DNA of 42,904 nucleotides from contig JBCCMB010000009.1 in NCBI GenBank assembly GCA_039026555.1, positions 1-42,904 on the forward strand, read 5' to 3'. The notes beneath the pieces were generated by a model, which saw only the letters and a list, made by a program, of their open reading frames with translations, was not told the origin of the DNA and did not search any database. Of the stretch, positions 41,945 to 42,904 are shown piece after piece; within the stretch, counting starts at the first letter, position 1; every line of letters starts with the position of its first letter. Source of the DNA: JBCCMB01 sp039026555 (GTDB lineage: Bacteria; Pseudomonadota; Alphaproteobacteria; Caulobacterales; Hyphomonadaceae). Position numbers and translations under genes: made by a program.

Positions 41945-42688
41945 ATGAAAAGCAAATATGGACAATATTGCCCGGTATCGCTGGCCACGGAGATATTGGG
42001 GGAGCGCTGGACCATCCTCGTTGTGATGGTTCTTGCCGACGGCTTTCATCGCTTCTCTGAATTGGAGCGAGCCTTGCCGAGAATTTCAGCATCGACCTTG
42101 AGCGCCCGACTGAAAAGTCTTGAAGAGGCCGGTGTGATTGAACGCCGAGCCGGCGAGGCCGGCGAAAAATTCCTCTATTTCTTGACCGCGGCGGGCGAAG
42201 AACTTGGCGAGATCGTATTTGATCTGGGCCGGTGGGGGCATCGATGGGGGCGCGACCTTGCGACAGATGATCTCGATCCGGAGCATCTCATCTGGAGCAT
42301 TCATCTGCGCATGAATACTGAGATCATGCCCACCCATCGCACCACGATCGCCTTTGAGTTCGCGGACCAGCCCGCCGGGAAACGATATTTCTGGATCGTC
42401 GCGGAGAACAATCAGGTGCAAGCGTGCCTGAAACATCCGGGCTTTGACGAGGACCTACGCGTGATCGCCAAGCTCAAGCCGTTCACCTATGCGTGGCGGG
42501 GCTTTGTGTCTCTTCGCGACGAAATCGCGAAAGGACATGTCCGGGTGCTCGGGCCCACTAAGCTCGCAGGCGCCTTCCCCGACTGGCTCCTCGGCAGCAT
42601 GTTGGCCGACCAAGACCGCATGCATCCAGGACCCGAACGCGATCTGCAACAGGCGTATCGCTCGCGTGCCAGAACCGCAGCGGAATAG
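41945..42688 (+). CDS. HxlR family transcriptional regulator with C-terminal extension
   Basis: A 247-residue regulator. The N-terminal 100 residues are a winged helix of the HxlR type: YGQYCPVSLATEILGERWTILVVMVLADGFHRFSELERALPRISASTLSARLKSLEEAGVIERR, with the conserved early Cys and the GERWT block. The remaining 140 residues are an SCP2-like or similar small-molecule-binding domain, longer than simple HxlR proteins. ATG at 41945. Divergent orientation suggests control of the flavoprotein gene in response to its substrate. Confidence 0.88.
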   Translation: MKSKYGQYCPVSLATEILGERWTILVVMVLADGFHRFSELERALPRISASTLSARLKSLEEAGVIERRAGEAGEKFLYFLTAAGEELGEIVFDLGRWGHRWGRDLATDDLDPEHLIWSIHLRMNTEIMPTHRTTIAFEFADQPAGKRYFWIVAENNQVQACLKHPGFDEDLRVIAKLKPFTYAWRGFVSLRDEIAKGHVRVLGPTKLAGAFPDWLLGSMLADQDRMHPGPERDLQQAYRSRARTAAE

Positions 42689-42904
42689 CGCGACTTACCT
42701 CTGGTCCAGTTTGGTCGATAGCTTTGTAAAGCCGCGTTGTGTCGCGTTAGCAACGCCTACGAGAGGTGGCGTCTTTGTTGGCTCGTTGGCGTGTGTTTTT
42801 TGTAAAGCGCGTTTAAAGCGCTTGGATCACCTTTTCATCAATACGCCATCAACTTGACAAGTTTCTTCAGCAATGAAGCTCGACGAGATGAATGAGCAAT
42901 TTCA
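42689..42904. other. Right-end region, no gene seen
   Basis: No convincing open frame. Short dyads are present (GCGTT-AGC-AACGC near 42745 and AAGCGC-N7-GCGCTT at 42805-42823) but neither is followed by a T-run. Confidence 0.4.

Noticed and set aside
42805..42823. AAGCGC-N7-GCGCTT as a terminator at the right end
   Set aside because: No T-run on either side and no gene ending close by on the matching strand.
1..42904. CRISPR array, tRNA, rRNA or intact insertion sequence
   Set aside because: No regular direct repeats with spacers, no cloverleaf-like sequences and no transposase gene were seen by eye; a dedicated scan was not possible.

Overview
The window looks like a chromosomal segment of an alphaproteobacterium. 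Supporting signs are the moderately high GC with strong GCG/GCC codon preference, a separate motB, a Bpt-type arginyl/leucyl-tRNA-protein transferase, recO translationally coupled to parC, a ChrR-like cupin protein, and a possible CtrA box (TTAA-N7-TTAA). The lineage may be near Caulobacterales/Hyphomonadaceae/Parvularculaceae, but this is inference. No rRNA, tRNA, CRISPR array or intact insertion sequence was seen. Most of the window is ordinary housekeeping and transport; one block (about 6.5-14.2 kb) is clearly accessory.

Layout. 1-1.7 kb: a gene-poor stretch, AT-richer by eye, then an AraC-type regulator. 1.76-5.5 kb (minus): a two-subunit sodium:solute symporter, a pirin and a DUF3299 lipoprotein. 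5.75-6.4 kb: an unknown lipoprotein. 6.47-11.9 kb (minus): a tightly coupled three-gene operon of a GH108 lysozyme-like protein, a TPR-like/double-trypsin protein and a SLOG-domain protein. 12.1-13.98 kb (plus), divergent from that operon: a membrane protein with TrkA-N and RyR domains. 13.96-14.2 kb: a small unknown gene. 14.3-16.3 kb: a carbamoylputrescine amidase-like hydrolase and an AGE epimerase. 16.65-17.9 kb: a ParA ATPase and a small SAP-like partner. 18.3-21.5 kb: a LysR regulator and an M3 metallopeptidase lipoprotein. 21.5-24.9 kb (minus): cysK-sseA-metC, followed by what looks like a decayed acyltransferase tail. 25.0-30.9 kb (plus): an orphan ChrR-like protein, a DUF6134 protein, an SDR, recO, parC and lemA. 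31.0-37.3 kb (minus): a DASS/SLC13 permease, bpt and a complete TRAP transporter. 37.4-42.7 kb: motB, flavin reductase, DUF1801, DoxX-like, NTF2-like, an acyl-CoA dehydrogenase-like flavoprotein and its divergent HxlR regulator.

The candidate undescribed system is the 6.47-14.2 kb block. SLOG and RyR domains are both known from comparative genomics of nucleotide-centred conflict and signalling systems, where they are predicted to make or sense nucleotide-derived ligands. Here they accompany a cytosolic-looking protein with two complete trypsin triads behind a helical-repeat front end, and a peptidoglycan-hydrolase domain fused to an unrecognised 340-residue N-terminal region. A reasonable hypothesis is a sensor (SLOG and/or RyR-TrkA-N) coupled to proteolytic and cell-wall-lytic effectors, i.e. 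an abortive-infection-like or stress-lysis device. A perfect TTAA-N7-TTAA motif lies between the two divergent transcription units. The function is inference; the domain content and gene coupling are read from the sequence.

Other points of interest are the orphan ChrR-like protein, which has lost the zinc-finger cysteines and sits behind a sequence resembling a group-IV sigma promoter, and the ParA/SAP-like pair with a perfect 14-bp palindrome just upstream.
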